Below are positions 16,497-24,929 of a stretch of DNA of 46,135 nucleotides, in pieces; position 1 is the first letter of the stretch; the number at the start of each line of letters is the position of its first letter. A program made the translations under genes and the position numbers. The notes under the pieces are model-generated. The model did not search any database and was not told the origin of the DNA. It saw only the letters and a list, made by a program, of their open reading frames with translations. Source of the DNA: Spirochaetes bacterium GWB1_36_13 (GTDB taxonomy: Bacteria > Spirochaetota > GWB1-36-13); the NCBI GenBank assembly GCA_001829155.1, contig MIAO01000128.1, forward strand, positions 8,007 through 54,141. The letters are read 5' to 3'.

Positions 16497-17060
16497 TTAT
16501 TTTTCAAGAAAACTGTTTTCTCCCGGCTGAAAGACTTCCAAAAGTTCTTTTTTATACTTGATAATAGTCTGATAAGACTGTTCGTCAATGGCTTTTTCTG
16601 AAAGCTCGAAAAAAGCGTCTGCAAAGACTTTGTTGGGGTCTATCACACCCTGGATTTGTTCCAGTTCTTTTAAAGCTTCCTGTTTTTCAGATTCAGTTAT
16701 GTCTGGATTATTGACAATTGCCAGAAGTTCTTTTTTTCTGGGGTTTTCACTTTCCTCTGACTTCATTGATTCCTTTCCAATGACCAGGCTCATGACAATG
16801 CCTATTTTCTGCGCGGTCATGATAAAATCAAACCCTCCTGAAAATCCGTATTGTTTTGAAATTTCATCCATTTTTTGAAATTGTTCTTTTTTTTTCACTT
16901 CATCGCTGCCCGGATTCTGATACCCCAGTTCTTTCAGTTTTTTCTGAACCGCGATAAATCCTTTTACCTTGCTCTCAGTAATAACGGCCTGCTGTTGGAA
17001 GCAGGATGAGAGAAGAAAGAAAAAGATGGGCAGAAACAAAAGTTTTTTACTTAAAATCAT
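16497..17060 (-). CDS. Putative lipoprotein of unknown function
   Basis: A 187-residue exported protein. The first 20 residues are a lipoprotein signal with lipobox LLSSC (Cys20), so it is probably lipid-anchored. The rest is hydrophilic and charged, mostly predicted helix, with a Lys/Glu-rich stretch (ITESEKQEALKELEQIQG). I recognise no family. An AAGGAG site lies eight bases before the ATG. It lies 95 bases upstream of metK in the same direction; a shared transcript is possible but not shown. Confidence 0.7.
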   Translation of the reverse strand: MILSKKLLFLPIFFFLLSSCFQQQAVITESKVKGFIAVQKKLKELGYQNPGSDEVKKKEQFQKMDEISKQYGFSGGFDFIMTAQKIGIVMSLVIGKESMKSEESENPRKKELLAIVNNPDITESEKQEALKELEQIQGVIDPNKVFADAFFELSEKAIDEQSYQTIIKYKKELLEVFQPGENSFLEK

Positions 17061-17134
17061 AAGATGCTCCTTTTTTTAAAATTATAGAAAACACATTTGC
17101 ATTCTCTATTCAGTTGCGTATAGAATCATTTTTT

Positions 17135-18235
17135 TTAAATTCCTTGTTCCCAGTCTTTGTAAACCGGTTCATATCCTTGAGCCGCAAGGTACTCCTGAAT
17201 CTGAAGAGGGGTTCTGTCGTCTGAGATTTCAAACTGGGTCTGGCTTTCAGCTCCGATATGCCCTCCGGGGCTGGTTTTTGATCCTGCGCTCATGGAAGTA
17301 ATCCCCAGTTTTAAAAGCGAATTCCTGAAAGCGGCGTTTTCTCTTGTTGAAATCAAAAGCCCCAGCGTTTCGTCAAAAAGCCTCATCACCAGCATCATTT
17401 TAACAAGCTGCTGGTCGGTGACTGGAAAAGGAGGGTTAAAGCTTCCGGCGTGCTTTCTGATTCTTGGAAAAGAAACGGCTAGTTCTGATTCCCAGAAGTG
17501 TTTTTTCAAAAACTGAAGATGGAAAATCAGATAAAGGGTCTCTTCCTTCCAGTCGTTTAGTCCCAAAAGCGCGCCTATATTGAGTTTTTTAATCTGGGCT
17601 TTTCCCGCTCTTTCCATGGTGCCTATCCTGTATTTGAAGTCAGTTTTAGGTCCTCTTAAGTGGTATTTCGGGTAAAGTGTTTCGTTATAGGTTTCCTGAT
17701 AAAGGGTTACTCCATCTACTCCTGATTGTTTAAAAAGCTGATAGTCTTCAAAATCAACAGGATAAATTTCAAGAGCAGTATAGGAAAAGTGTTTTTTGGC
17801 AATTTTAATACATTCGTTTAAATAGTCAACCGGCGCGTGTTTTTTACTTTCCCCGGATACCAGAAGAATGCTGTCAAATCCGAATTTTTTAATTTCAATA
17901 CATTCTTTTTCAAGCTCATCAAAAGAAAGTGTTTTTCTTTCCAACTGGTTGTTGTGGTTGAAGCTGCAGTAAATACAGGAATTCACGCATTCACTTGAAA
18001 GGTAGATAGGGGTGTAAAGAGAAACCGTTCTTCCAAATCGTTTTAAGGTTTTATTTCGGGATTCTAAAGCCATTGCTTCCAGAACAGTGGAAGATTCTGA
18101 ATTCAGAAGTTTGGCTATGTCATTAAAATTGATATTTTTCTTTTTAATGATCTGGAGGCATTCTGTTTCTTCCGGCAGGGAGTTTGCCTTTATAATTTTT
18201 TGAGGGTCAAAGTCTTTTAAGAGGTCATACATCAT
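17135..18235 (-). CDS. thiH: ThiH-like radical SAM tyrosine lyase (2-iminoacetate synthase)
   Basis: A 366-residue radical SAM protein. The cluster-binding motif is C83-x3-C87-x2-C90 in SSECVNSCIYCSF, preceded by TPIYLS as in ThiH. The C-terminal ITSMSAGSKTSPGGH is also typical of the ThiH/HydG group. ThiH cleaves tyrosine to dehydroglycine for the thiazole of thiamine. The length fits ThiH and is too short for HydG. No thiC, thiG, thiS or thiF lies nearby, so the gene is an orphan in this window. It overlaps the upstream zinc anti-sigma gene by ATGA and is third in a sigma-factor operon. Confidence 0.83.
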   Translation of the reverse strand: MMYDLLKDFDPQKIIKANSLPEETECLQIIKKKNINFNDIAKLLNSESSTVLEAMALESRNKTLKRFGRTVSLYTPIYLSSECVNSCIYCSFNHNNQLERKTLSFDELEKECIEIKKFGFDSILLVSGESKKHAPVDYLNECIKIAKKHFSYTALEIYPVDFEDYQLFKQSGVDGVTLYQETYNETLYPKYHLRGPKTDFKYRIGTMERAGKAQIKKLNIGALLGLNDWKEETLYLIFHLQFLKKHFWESELAVSFPRIRKHAGSFNPPFPVTDQQLVKMMLVMRLFDETLGLLISTRENAAFRNSLLKLGITSMSAGSKTSPGGHIGAESQTQFEISDDRTPLQIQEYLAAQGYEPVYKDWEQGI

Positions 18236-18744
18236 TTTTCAAAATCCAGTTTTATTTTTTTTCCGCCTGTTTCTATTTCTAAAGATTCAGAAAAAGGAAG
18301 AGTGAAAGGTTGTTCAGGAAGAAGTTCTCCGCTGAAAAGAAGCCGTCCGTTGATAGAAGCGACAGTGATTTTTTCAGGCTTTTCAGAACTGATGATCAGA
18401 CTGCCCTGACGGAAAGACAATTTGAATACTGATTGATGAATCTGAAGCTGAATCGATTTCTCAGTCTGTACTCCGTTTCGATACGCTGTTTCGAGCGGAA
18501 GACAGATAAACGAGCCTGTTTTCTCCTTGATTTCCAAAAATGAATCCTTAATCTTTAACACCAGTTTTTCAATAATAGAAGTTTCCTTTGAAAAAAAATC
18601 TTCCTTAAATAGAGCTTTTTTCAGGAAAAAAACTTTTTCCATGCAGGAAAGACAATGATTGAGATGATTTTCAATCTTTGTTTTTTCAGATTCTGCAAGA
18701 AGTCCGTCAATGAAAGAAGCGATCTGGTAATCATCAGGACACAT
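18232..18744 (-). CDS. Zinc-finger anti-sigma-factor-like protein
   Basis: A 170-residue protein from the ATG at 18744. The N-terminal part, DDYQIASFIDGLL then HLNHCLSCMEKV, contains the H-x3-C-x2-C signature of zinc-binding anti-sigma (ZAS) domains. The remainder, including LKIKDSFLEIKEKTGSF and a beta-rich C-terminus, shows no membrane segment, so it seems to be soluble. The frame stays open upstream to 18993, but that part lies over the sigma gene and resembles no protein. An AAGG lies upstream of the chosen start, which overlaps the sigma gene end by 11 bases. I infer that it restrains the neighbouring sigma factor. Confidence 0.7.
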   Translation of the reverse strand: MCPDDYQIASFIDGLLAESEKTKIENHLNHCLSCMEKVFFLKKALFKEDFFSKETSIIEKLVLKIKDSFLEIKEKTGSFICLPLETAYRNGVQTEKSIQLQIHQSVFKLSFRQGSLIISSEKPEKITVASINGRLLFSGELLPEQPFTLPFSESLEIETGGKKIKLDFEK

Positions 18745-19441
18745 TTTTTTCTGCCTTTGCTGTTTTTTTAATTTCCAAGAGCCATTTTGAAACATTGTTG
18801 GGTTTAACTCCGAGAAAAAGGGCAATCGCTTTCGGAGATGCCACAGGAATATTCTCTTCTGATTGCTGGCTTTGTTTTTTGGAAGAAAGGATGCGGGTGC
18901 GTTTTTCCTCTTTTTTACGGATATCTTCCAGAATAATATCAATTTTTGAAAAAAGCTCGGAAGGAGGTTTGTTAAAAAATTTTCCCAGTTCAAAAAAATC
19001 TTCCGGCATAAGAAAATCTGGGCATCGGAGCTTTAAAATCAGCCTTTGAAATGGAGTGAGGGAAGCAAAAAGAAGGGAGATTTTTTCCAGATTTTTATTT
19101 TCTTCCGGTTCATGGATGATTTTTTCCGCTTCTTCAATAGGCAGAGTTTTAAAATTTTTCTTTCTGGATTGGATAAAGTTGAGATAATGCCTTCTTAAAA
19201 CCAGATAAAAAAAAGTTTTAAACTGCGCCGATTCCTGAATTTTGTAATCTGATATGATTTTTTCAAGTCTTTCACAAAGATAAAGATAAAAATCGCCTTT
19301 GATGTCTTCATCGTAAACTTCAAACCCGATAGAAGGAAAATGATAAATAAATTCAGACAAAATTTCTTTAATTTTGATATAGGTTTTCGGATTAGATGCG
19401 TATTGGCTGATAAGATTTTTGATTTCCTGATCGTTTATCAT
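18734..19441 (-). CDS. ECF-like sigma-70 family factor, divergent
   Basis: A 235-residue protein that I read as a divergent sigma factor. Residues about 30-95 fit region 2 (DIKGDFYLYLCERLEKII, then FKTFFYLVLRRHYLNFIQSR). LTPFQRLILKLR (about residues 127-138) resembles the start of region 4, but the expected helix-turn-helix, PKAIALFLGVKPNNVSKWLL, only appears at about 200-219 after an insertion of roughly 60 residues. The anti-sigma-like gene directly downstream supports the assignment. It is first gene of the sigma/anti-sigma/thiH operon and divergent from galU, sharing a 123-base spacer. Confidence 0.65.
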   Translation of the reverse strand: MINDQEIKNLISQYASNPKTYIKIKEILSEFIYHFPSIGFEVYDEDIKGDFYLYLCERLEKIISDYKIQESAQFKTFFYLVLRRHYLNFIQSRKKNFKTLPIEEAEKIIHEPEENKNLEKISLLFASLTPFQRLILKLRCPDFLMPEDFFELGKFFNKPPSELFSKIDIILEDIRKKEEKRTRILSSKKQSQQSEENIPVASPKAIALFLGVKPNNVSKWLLEIKKTAKAEKNVS

Positions 19442-19564
19442 AGTCTCAATTTTTTCTTTTAAAAAATAATGTCATAAAATATAAAAAGAAAACATTTATT
19501 TTTAAAAGTCTCGTTTGATAAATTTAAGAAAAGATAAAAAGCTTATTTAAGGGATATTTTAAGT

Positions 19565-20431
19565 ATGAAGATAAAAGGCGTGATTGTAGCTGCCGGTTAC
19601 GGAACCAGGCTTTTACCTGCAACCAAGACCCTGCCCAAAGAGATGCTTCCTTTGGTCGATACTCCTTCAATCGATTTTATAATCAAGGAATTTATTGAAA
19701 GCGGGATAAAGGATATTTTAATTATCACCCACCGGAAAAAAAAGGCGCTGGAAGACTATTTTGACAGAGACCCTGAGCTTGAAAAAGTTTTTATAGAAAA
19801 CGGCAAGATCAAAGAACTGGAAAAAATAAAACCCTATGACGCCAATATTGTTTTTACCCGCCAGAAGGTGATGAACGGCACAGGCAATGCCTTATTGGAG
19901 GCGGAAAGCTGGCTTTCCGAAGGACCGTTTGTGATGGCTTATCCCGATGATATTGTTTTTTCTGAAAAACCCCTTGCTCTCCAGATGATTGAAGCTTATC
20001 AAAAACATCAAAAGAGCATTCTGGCTGTCATGTCTTTTCCGGGCGATGTGTCCCGCTACGGAGTTATTGATCCTTTCAAGAAACTGGATGAGAAAACTTA
20101 TCAGATTAAAGGAATTGTAGAAAAGCCGAAGCCCGGAAAAGAACCGAGCAGGATGATTTCAATCGGAAGGTATCTTTTTGAGCCGTCTATTTTTGAAAAA
20201 TTGAAAACAAGGCTTGTAAATCATGAAAAAGGCGAGTTTTATGTAACAGAAGGAATAGAAGAGCTGGCACTGGAAGAAAAAGTGGCTGCGTATGAGTTTA
20301 CAGGGAAAAGAATCGATACGGGTCAGGCAGAAGCTTTTTTTGAAGCGGTTTTAGAGTATTCTTTAATGAGACCTGATTTAAAAAAAGTGCTCTGTAATTT
20401 TATCAAAGAAAGGAATCTTTATGACTGCTAA
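19565..20431 (+). CDS. galU: UTP-glucose-1-phosphate uridylyltransferase
   Basis: Makes UDP-glucose from glucose-1-phosphate and UTP, a donor for envelope sugars. The 288-residue length is usual. The nucleotide-binding signature AAGYGTRLLPATKTLPKEML sits at residues 9-28, with YPDDIVF (metal-binding aspartates), IVEKPKPG and the catalytic-lysine region later. It is followed by the beta-propeller gene with an 11-base overlap, and then by an acyltransferase, so the three probably share a transcript. Confidence 0.93.
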   Translation: MKIKGVIVAAGYGTRLLPATKTLPKEMLPLVDTPSIDFIIKEFIESGIKDILIITHRKKKALEDYFDRDPELEKVFIENGKIKELEKIKPYDANIVFTRQKVMNGTGNALLEAESWLSEGPFVMAYPDDIVFSEKPLALQMIEAYQKHQKSILAVMSFPGDVSRYGVIDPFKKLDEKTYQIKGIVEKPKPGKEPSRMISIGRYLFEPSIFEKLKTRLVNHEKGEFYVTEGIEELALEEKVAAYEFTGKRIDTGQAEAFFEAVLEYSLMRPDLKKVLCNFIKERNLYDC

Positions 20432-21455
20432 GAAAAAAATAAAAACAGTGAAAATTAAAAAAATAGAGCCCGGTATTGTTTTACGCGGGGGGAGACTGGA
20501 AATTATTTCCGACGGAGGGATTCCTTCATGGGATATTGAAGACAAGGATATTTTCATCGGCGAGAAAAATCTGAAGCTGATTGCCTCGTCATCTGAAAAA
20601 ATTCTTGCGGAAGTAGTGGGTTATGACGAACAGTTTATGGAGCTCCCTGTTTTGTTTAAAAATGATCAGGTGAAAATAAAGGAAGGAACGGTTTATATTC
20701 CGATTAAAATCTGTTCCAACCATATTTTAGGGAGCAGCCCGGTCTGTGATATTTATGGGAATATTTATTTTGTGGATCTCAGAGAGCTGCAGGAGAATCA
20801 GCAGTCTATTATCTATAAATATCTGATTGATGAAAAAAAGCTGATTCCCTATATTATTGGGATTCCGGCGCCTACCTCACTGAGTTATTTTGAAGGAGTG
20901 CTTTATATTACCAGCATGGTGGACAGGAAACTTTACCGCTGTGTGGCTCAGGGAGAATATGAAGTCATGGCTCAGGGGCTCGGAAGTGTTTTTGGAACCG
21001 CAGTCAATTCTCTGGGTGAAATCTTTGTAGGGGATCAGACTGGGAGTGTTTTTAAAGTAGATTCAACCGGGAAAGCGGCTTTTTTCACCTCGATTCCTGA
21101 AAGCTTTAAAGGTTATCACTTTGTTTTTTCAAAAGACGATGATCTTTTTATTTCTATTCCTTCCAATGTGGGGAAAAATTCAATTTACCGCGTTACCCGC
21201 GAGCAGTCGGTTAAACCTTATCTTGAAACGATGAATATTCTGGGCGGAATCGCGATCAATCCGAAGGGGGAATTTTTCTGGGTAGAAAATACGCGGGAGG
21301 ATGGAGCTGTGTTTAAAATTGATCCGGAAGGTCATGTAAGAAAAATTTTAAGCGCCAGTTTTATACTGGGGCTTACATTCAGCTCAAACGGAGATTTAGT
21401 TGTCACTGACTTGCACAATATTTATATTATTAAAAAACATTGGATGGAGGATTAG
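20421..21455 (+). CDS. SMP-30/NHL-like beta-propeller protein
   Basis: A 344-residue protein without signal peptide. The N-terminal about 80 residues (GIVLRGGRLEIISDGGI onward) resemble an IPT/TIG-like immunoglobulin fold. The rest is a string of propeller-like repeats with N/D-G-x-I/L-Y/F-V/I patterns (DIYGNIYFVDL, NSLGEIFVGDQTG, NPKGEFFWVENT, SSNGDLVVTDL), as in SMP-30/gluconolactonase or strictosidine-synthase-like proteins. Enzymatic activity cannot be claimed. The start lies inside the end of galU, with the AAAGGA of galU's last codons as ribosome site. Confidence 0.65.
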   Translation: MTAKKKIKTVKIKKIEPGIVLRGGRLEIISDGGIPSWDIEDKDIFIGEKNLKLIASSSEKILAEVVGYDEQFMELPVLFKNDQVKIKEGTVYIPIKICSNHILGSSPVCDIYGNIYFVDLRELQENQQSIIYKYLIDEKKLIPYIIGIPAPTSLSYFEGVLYITSMVDRKLYRCVAQGEYEVMAQGLGSVFGTAVNSLGEIFVGDQTGSVFKVDSTGKAAFFTSIPESFKGYHFVFSKDDDLFISIPSNVGKNSIYRVTREQSVKPYLETMNILGGIAINPKGEFFWVENTREDGAVFKIDPEGHVRKILSASFILGLTFSSNGDLVVTDLHNIYIIKKHWMED

Positions 21456-21456
21456 G

Positions 21457-22335
21457 ATGGAAAAAGATTCACCTGAAATGCTGGCGCAATACTTTAGAAA
21501 CACGGTAAAAGAAATGGAAGCCTTTGTAGATATTTATGACAATCAGGCAGTCACAGCCCAAAATGTTTTTCAGCCCGCAAAATTGACCAATCGCGATAGA
21601 TTTCAAAAATTTATGAATTATCTGATCCGCCCTGAAAGTAAGATTATCGGCAAAGAAAATATTTTAGAGTTTTATAAAAATTTTCAGGCTGGAAAATCTT
21701 CTTTGATTCTGGGGGAGCACAAAAGTAATTTTGATGTGCCTGGATTTTGTGCGATGATGTATCGGGAAGAAAACCCTGTTTTCAGCGAAATATTTGAGAA
21801 AATTGTTTTTGTGGCAGGACGCAAGCTCAATGAAGACAGTATTTTTGTAAAAATCATTGCCGAGACTTTCAACCGGGTGATTGTTGTCCCTAAAGGAGAA
21901 GGACAGGTTGACGACAAGGAAGAACAGAGAAAAATTCTTGAAATCAATATGGCGACCCAGCGGTTTATCCGCAATAATAAAGATAAATATATTTTTCTGG
22001 TTTATCCTACGGGAACCCGATCGAGACCATGGGATAGAAATACTTATAAAGGGATTAAGGAAGTTTATAATTATCTTAAAAACTTTGAACAGATTATTTA
22101 TCTTTCAATCAATGGAAACTGTCTTCCTCCGACCACAACCGGGATGGCGTGGGAAATACCGAAAATAGACCAGTTTAATGTTATTTTTTCAAAACCTGTC
22201 AGCGGGAAAGAATTGATTCAAAACGGGGAAAAAGAATTTCAGGGAGAAAAAGAAAGTTTTAAGCAGTTTTTAATCGATAAAGTGATGGATCAAATATACG
22301 GACAGAAAGGAATCATGCCCTGGGATGAAAAATAG
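21457..22335 (+). CDS. Glycerolipid acyltransferase (PlsB/PlsC-like)
   Basis: A 292-residue acyltransferase of the PlsC superfamily. The catalytic HX4D motif is visible as EHKSNFD (about residues 87-93), and FLVYPTGTRSR is the glycerol-phosphate-binding third motif. No clear membrane segment appears, which recalls the soluble glycerol-3-phosphate acyltransferase of chloroplasts and chlamydiae, but the acceptor is not certain. The ATG at 21457 follows GGAGGATTAG and begins one base after the stop of the propeller gene; the open frame from 21400 is only overlap. Confidence 0.75.
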   Translation: MEKDSPEMLAQYFRNTVKEMEAFVDIYDNQAVTAQNVFQPAKLTNRDRFQKFMNYLIRPESKIIGKENILEFYKNFQAGKSSLILGEHKSNFDVPGFCAMMYREENPVFSEIFEKIVFVAGRKLNEDSIFVKIIAETFNRVIVVPKGEGQVDDKEEQRKILEINMATQRFIRNNKDKYIFLVYPTGTRSRPWDRNTYKGIKEVYNYLKNFEQIIYLSINGNCLPPTTTGMAWEIPKIDQFNVIFSKPVSGKELIQNGEKEFQGEKESFKQFLIDKVMDQIYGQKGIMPWDEK

Positions 22336-22414
22336 CAAGTGGTTTATGAAAAGAGGCATAGAAGAAAGAAAAAAAATTTGACATTATTTTAATAAAGTGA
22401 TTTATTTGATAATG

Positions 22415-22434
22415 CCATTTTTTATAAAAAATGG
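22415..22434 (+). promoter_or_regulatory. Perfect palindrome/hairpin in the leader of the RRM gene
   Basis: CCATTTTTTATAAAAAATGG is a perfect 20-base palindrome, 10 bases before the AAGGAG of the RNA-binding protein gene. As RNA it gives an 8-pair stem with a UAUA loop. It could be an operator or an RNA target for autoregulation. A perfect TTGACA lies at 22378-22383, but no convincing -10 box sits at the right distance. Confidence 0.4.
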
Positions 22435-22457
22435 GGAAAATTAGAAGGAGATTTTAA

Positions 22458-22763
22458 ATGAAGCGAGTGTATCTGGGCAACTTGAGCTTTGCCATGACTG
22501 AAGACGAAATTAACGATGTTTGTTCTGAAGTAGGAACGGTCGTCTCTGTTAAAGTAATTCAGAATCCAGAAAATGGAAGATCAAGAGGATTTGCGTTTGT
22601 TGAGATGGAAACAGAAGAGCAGGCTGCCGCTTTAATTGAAAAACTGAATGATCAGGAATTAAACGGAAGAAAAGTAATGGCTGCGATTGCACGCGAAAAA
22701 CAAAGAAATACCGGTGGTTATAAAAGAAATAATTTTCGAAGAGACAGAGAAAACAATTATTAA
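22458..22763 (+). CDS. RRM-domain RNA-binding protein
   Basis: A 101-residue single-RRM protein like the cold-induced Rbp proteins of cyanobacteria and other bacteria. RNP2 is VYLGNL (residues 4-9) and RNP1 is RSRGFAFVEM (about 41-50), with the usual glycine/arginine-rich short tail (TGGYKRNNFRRDR). It probably binds single-stranded mRNA as a chaperone. It is monocistronic: a strong AAGGAG lies upstream and a good terminator downstream. Confidence 0.92.
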   Translation: MKRVYLGNLSFAMTEDEINDVCSEVGTVVSVKVIQNPENGRSRGFAFVEMETEEQAAALIEKLNDQELNGRKVMAAIAREKQRNTGGYKRNNFRRDRENNY

Positions 22764-22786
22764 TAAATTAAAATAAGGGTAATATT

Positions 22787-22829
22787 TGAGCTTTATTTGA
22801 GTTTTTCAATAAAGCTCATTTTATCTTTT
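22787..22829 (+). terminator. Terminator of the RRM gene
   Basis: TGAGCTTTATT (22787-22797) pairs perfectly with AATAAAGCTCA (22808-22818) around a ten-base loop, followed by TTTTATCTTTT. Confidence 0.85.
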
Positions 22830-22865
22830 CAATCTTTTATAGGTTAAAATACAAACGGAGGCTTC

Positions 22866-23657
22866 TTGAAAAAAGTCATTGTCTGTATCAAAGAAGTCCC
22901 TGATGCAAAAGAGATTGAAATTGATCTTGAAACAGGGCTTTTAAAAAGGGAAAAAGCTTCTTCGATTATTAATCCTTCAGATGAAACTGCGCTTTCTTAT
23001 GCGCTAGAACTTAAAAAAAATCATGGATTTTCTATTATTGTTCTCAGTATGGGACCTAAACAAACAGAAACAGTCCTTCAATATATTTTATCATTAGGTT
23101 TTGATGAAGCTTTTCTTCTTTCAGACCCTTTTTTTTCAGGCTCCGACACATGGGCGACTGCTTTTGTTTTGTCTGAAGCAATTCGGTTTTTAGGCGGGGC
23201 GGACTTTATTTTTTTCGGGCATCAGAGTCTTGATGGCGATACAGGCCAGGTGCCTAATGAGACGGCTGAAATCCTTCAAATCCCTTCTTTTACACATGTG
23301 CTGAATTTTTCCTATCAAGAAGGCAAGTCTTTTGTCTGTTGCCAGTTTGAAGATATTATTGATTTTGAAGCAGAATCACCTTTTACAGTCTCGTTTATTG
23401 AAAATGAAAAAAGTGAATTTCTTTTTCCTGAAGCAAAAAACTATTTTAATGGTGAAAAAAAAGTTCAGATTCTTGATTCATCTGTTTTGAAAACAGAAAA
23501 AGAAAGAGTAGGGCTTTTAGGTTCTCCGACACAGGTGAAAAAAGTTGAAACTGCTTTATTCCAATCGAGGACGCCCGATTTATTCAATTTTGATTCAAAA
23601 AAGTTTAAAAACTTTTATTCTGATAAAATATTTAAAATATTTGAAAAAAAATCTTGA
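22866..23657 (+). CDS. etfB: Electron transfer flavoprotein beta-subunit-like protein (orphan)
   Basis: A 263-residue EtfB-type protein. Family motifs are VCIKEVPDAKEIEID at the start, the INPSDETALSYALELK stretch, LGFDEAFLLSDP, and the AMP/FAD-side loop FGHQSLDGDTGQVPNETAE followed by a GLLGSPTQVKK segment. EtfB normally works with EtfA to pass electrons between acyl-CoA dehydrogenases and the quinone pool, but no etfA is adjacent; the next gene is phaC. The start is a TTG with GGAGG five bases upstream. Confidence 0.8.
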   Translation: MKKVIVCIKEVPDAKEIEIDLETGLLKREKASSIINPSDETALSYALELKKNHGFSIIVLSMGPKQTETVLQYILSLGFDEAFLLSDPFFSGSDTWATAFVLSEAIRFLGGADFIFFGHQSLDGDTGQVPNETAEILQIPSFTHVLNFSYQEGKSFVCCQFEDIIDFEAESPFTVSFIENEKSEFLFPEAKNYFNGEKKVQILDSSVLKTEKERVGLLGSPTQVKKVETALFQSRTPDLFNFDSKKFKNFYSDKIFKIFEKKS

Positions 23658-23684
23658 CAAGAAATAAAATAACTTTTTTTATAT

Positions 23685-23693
23685 TGCTATAAT
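23685..23693 (+). promoter_or_regulatory. Extended -10 promoter candidate for phaC
   Basis: TGCTATAAT is a perfect extended -10 box, about 67 bases before the phaC start. A weak -35-like TAAAAT lies 17 bases upstream. The consensus TTGACA at 23654-23659 is 28 bases away, too far to pair with it. Confidence 0.4.
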
Positions 23694-23759
23694 CTCTCAA
23701 ATTGAATGGGTGAAAACCTGATTTTATTCAGTTTTCAAAAGAAGAAGGAGGATGCTTCA

Positions 23760-24929
23760 ATGTTTTTAATGGATAAAAAATTTGTTTCAAAAATACAGGA
23801 TATCTTTATTCATGAAATGACAGTCATTCCTTCACGGATCAGAGACGGTTCTTTTAAAATGGAAGATATGGTTCCAGGATACAGATGGGAATATCTGATT
23901 GCTCCCGAAGATCTTCCGCAAGTCAGCCTGACGCCTAAGGAAACAGTTTGGGAAGAAGGGCATGTGAAGCTTTACCGGTATAAGGCACAGGTGCCTGATC
24001 CGGCAAAACCCCCGTTAGTCATGGTTTATGCCTTAATTAACAAGCCTTTTATTTTGGATTTGAGACCCGGGAACAGTTTGATTGAATATCTGGTGAAAAA
24101 CGGTCAGGATGTTTATTTGGTTGATTGGGGTGAACCTGTTGAAGAGGATAAGTATCTTGAGCTTGATTTTTATATTGAGCATTATATTGACCGTTGTGTT
24201 GATAAGGCAAGAGAATTTTCAGATGCCGAAAAAGTAAACCTCTTTGGATGGTGTGTCGGGGGTAGTTTGGTATTAATTTACGCTGCTCTCCATAATGAGA
24301 AAGTAAATTCTTTAATTACGCTCACCACACCAGGAGACACAACTAAGGGAGGAATGCTTTCGGTATGGGCAGATAAAGATTATTTTAATATAGACAAAAT
24401 TATCGATGTTTTCGGAAATATTCCCGGAAAGTTTATCCGTTATGGAGTTGTTGAAATTTATGCGGATAGAGAACTTTTAAAAAACAACATTTTTTATGAA
24501 AACTTAAATAATCCTCAATTTCTCCATCTTTATATGCTGATTGAAAAATGGATGAACGAGAATATAGATTTTCCCGGAAGAGTTTTTAAGAAATTTATTG
24601 AAAATGTCTTTCAAAATAATTCACTTTTAAAAGGCAATCTTGAAATTAACGGTAAAAAAGTCGATTTAAAAAAAATCACCTGCCCTTATTTAAACATGGC
24701 GGCTCAGTTGGATCATTTGGTTCCCTTTGATTCGACAAAAATAATTAACGATTATGTCGGATCAAAAGAAAGTGTGGTGGAAATTATTCCCGGAAGCCAT
24801 GTCGGGCTTGCTTTTGAACCTATGGCTCAGCAGGTAGGCTGGACAAAATTATTAAACTGGCTGAAAAATCATTCTGAAAGACCCCAGGTAAAAGAGAAAG
24901 AAATAAAAGAAAAAACAAAGAAACATTAA
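23760..24929 (+). CDS. phaC: Class III-type polyhydroxyalkanoate synthase catalytic subunit
   Basis: Polymerises hydroxyacyl-CoA into storage polyester granules. The 389-residue length is that of class III/IV PhaC rather than the 550-600 of class I. The lipase-like box GWCVGG holds the nucleophile Cys165, and the triad is completed by Asp318 (AQLDHLVPF) and His347 (PGSHVGL). VDWGEP (121-126) is also conserved. Class III enzymes need a PhaE partner; none is coded in the window. The ATG at 23760 follows AAGGAGG by eight bases; the frame stays open to an ATG at 23706 without a ribosome site. The tail is Lys/Glu-rich. Confidence 0.88.
   Translation: MFLMDKKFVSKIQDIFIHEMTVIPSRIRDGSFKMEDMVPGYRWEYLIAPEDLPQVSLTPKETVWEEGHVKLYRYKAQVPDPAKPPLVMVYALINKPFILDLRPGNSLIEYLVKNGQDVYLVDWGEPVEEDKYLELDFYIEHYIDRCVDKAREFSDAEKVNLFGWCVGGSLVLIYAALHNEKVNSLITLTTPGDTTKGGMLSVWADKDYFNIDKIIDVFGNIPGKFIRYGVVEIYADRELLKNNIFYENLNNPQFLHLYMLIEKWMNENIDFPGRVFKKFIENVFQNNSLLKGNLEINGKKVDLKKITCPYLNMAAQLDHLVPFDSTKIINDYVGSKESVVEIIPGSHVGLAFEPMAQQVGWTKLLNWLKNHSERPQVKEKEIKEKTKKH

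Noticed and set aside
18745-18993. N-terminal 83-residue extension of the anti-sigma-like protein
   Set aside because: It lies over the sigma-factor gene, shows no family similarity, and a start at 18744 has a ribosome site.
22378-22413. TTGACA with GATAAT as a sigma-70 promoter for the RRM gene
   Set aside because: The spacing is 24 bases, too long; the box at 17 bases (TTTATT) is a poor match.
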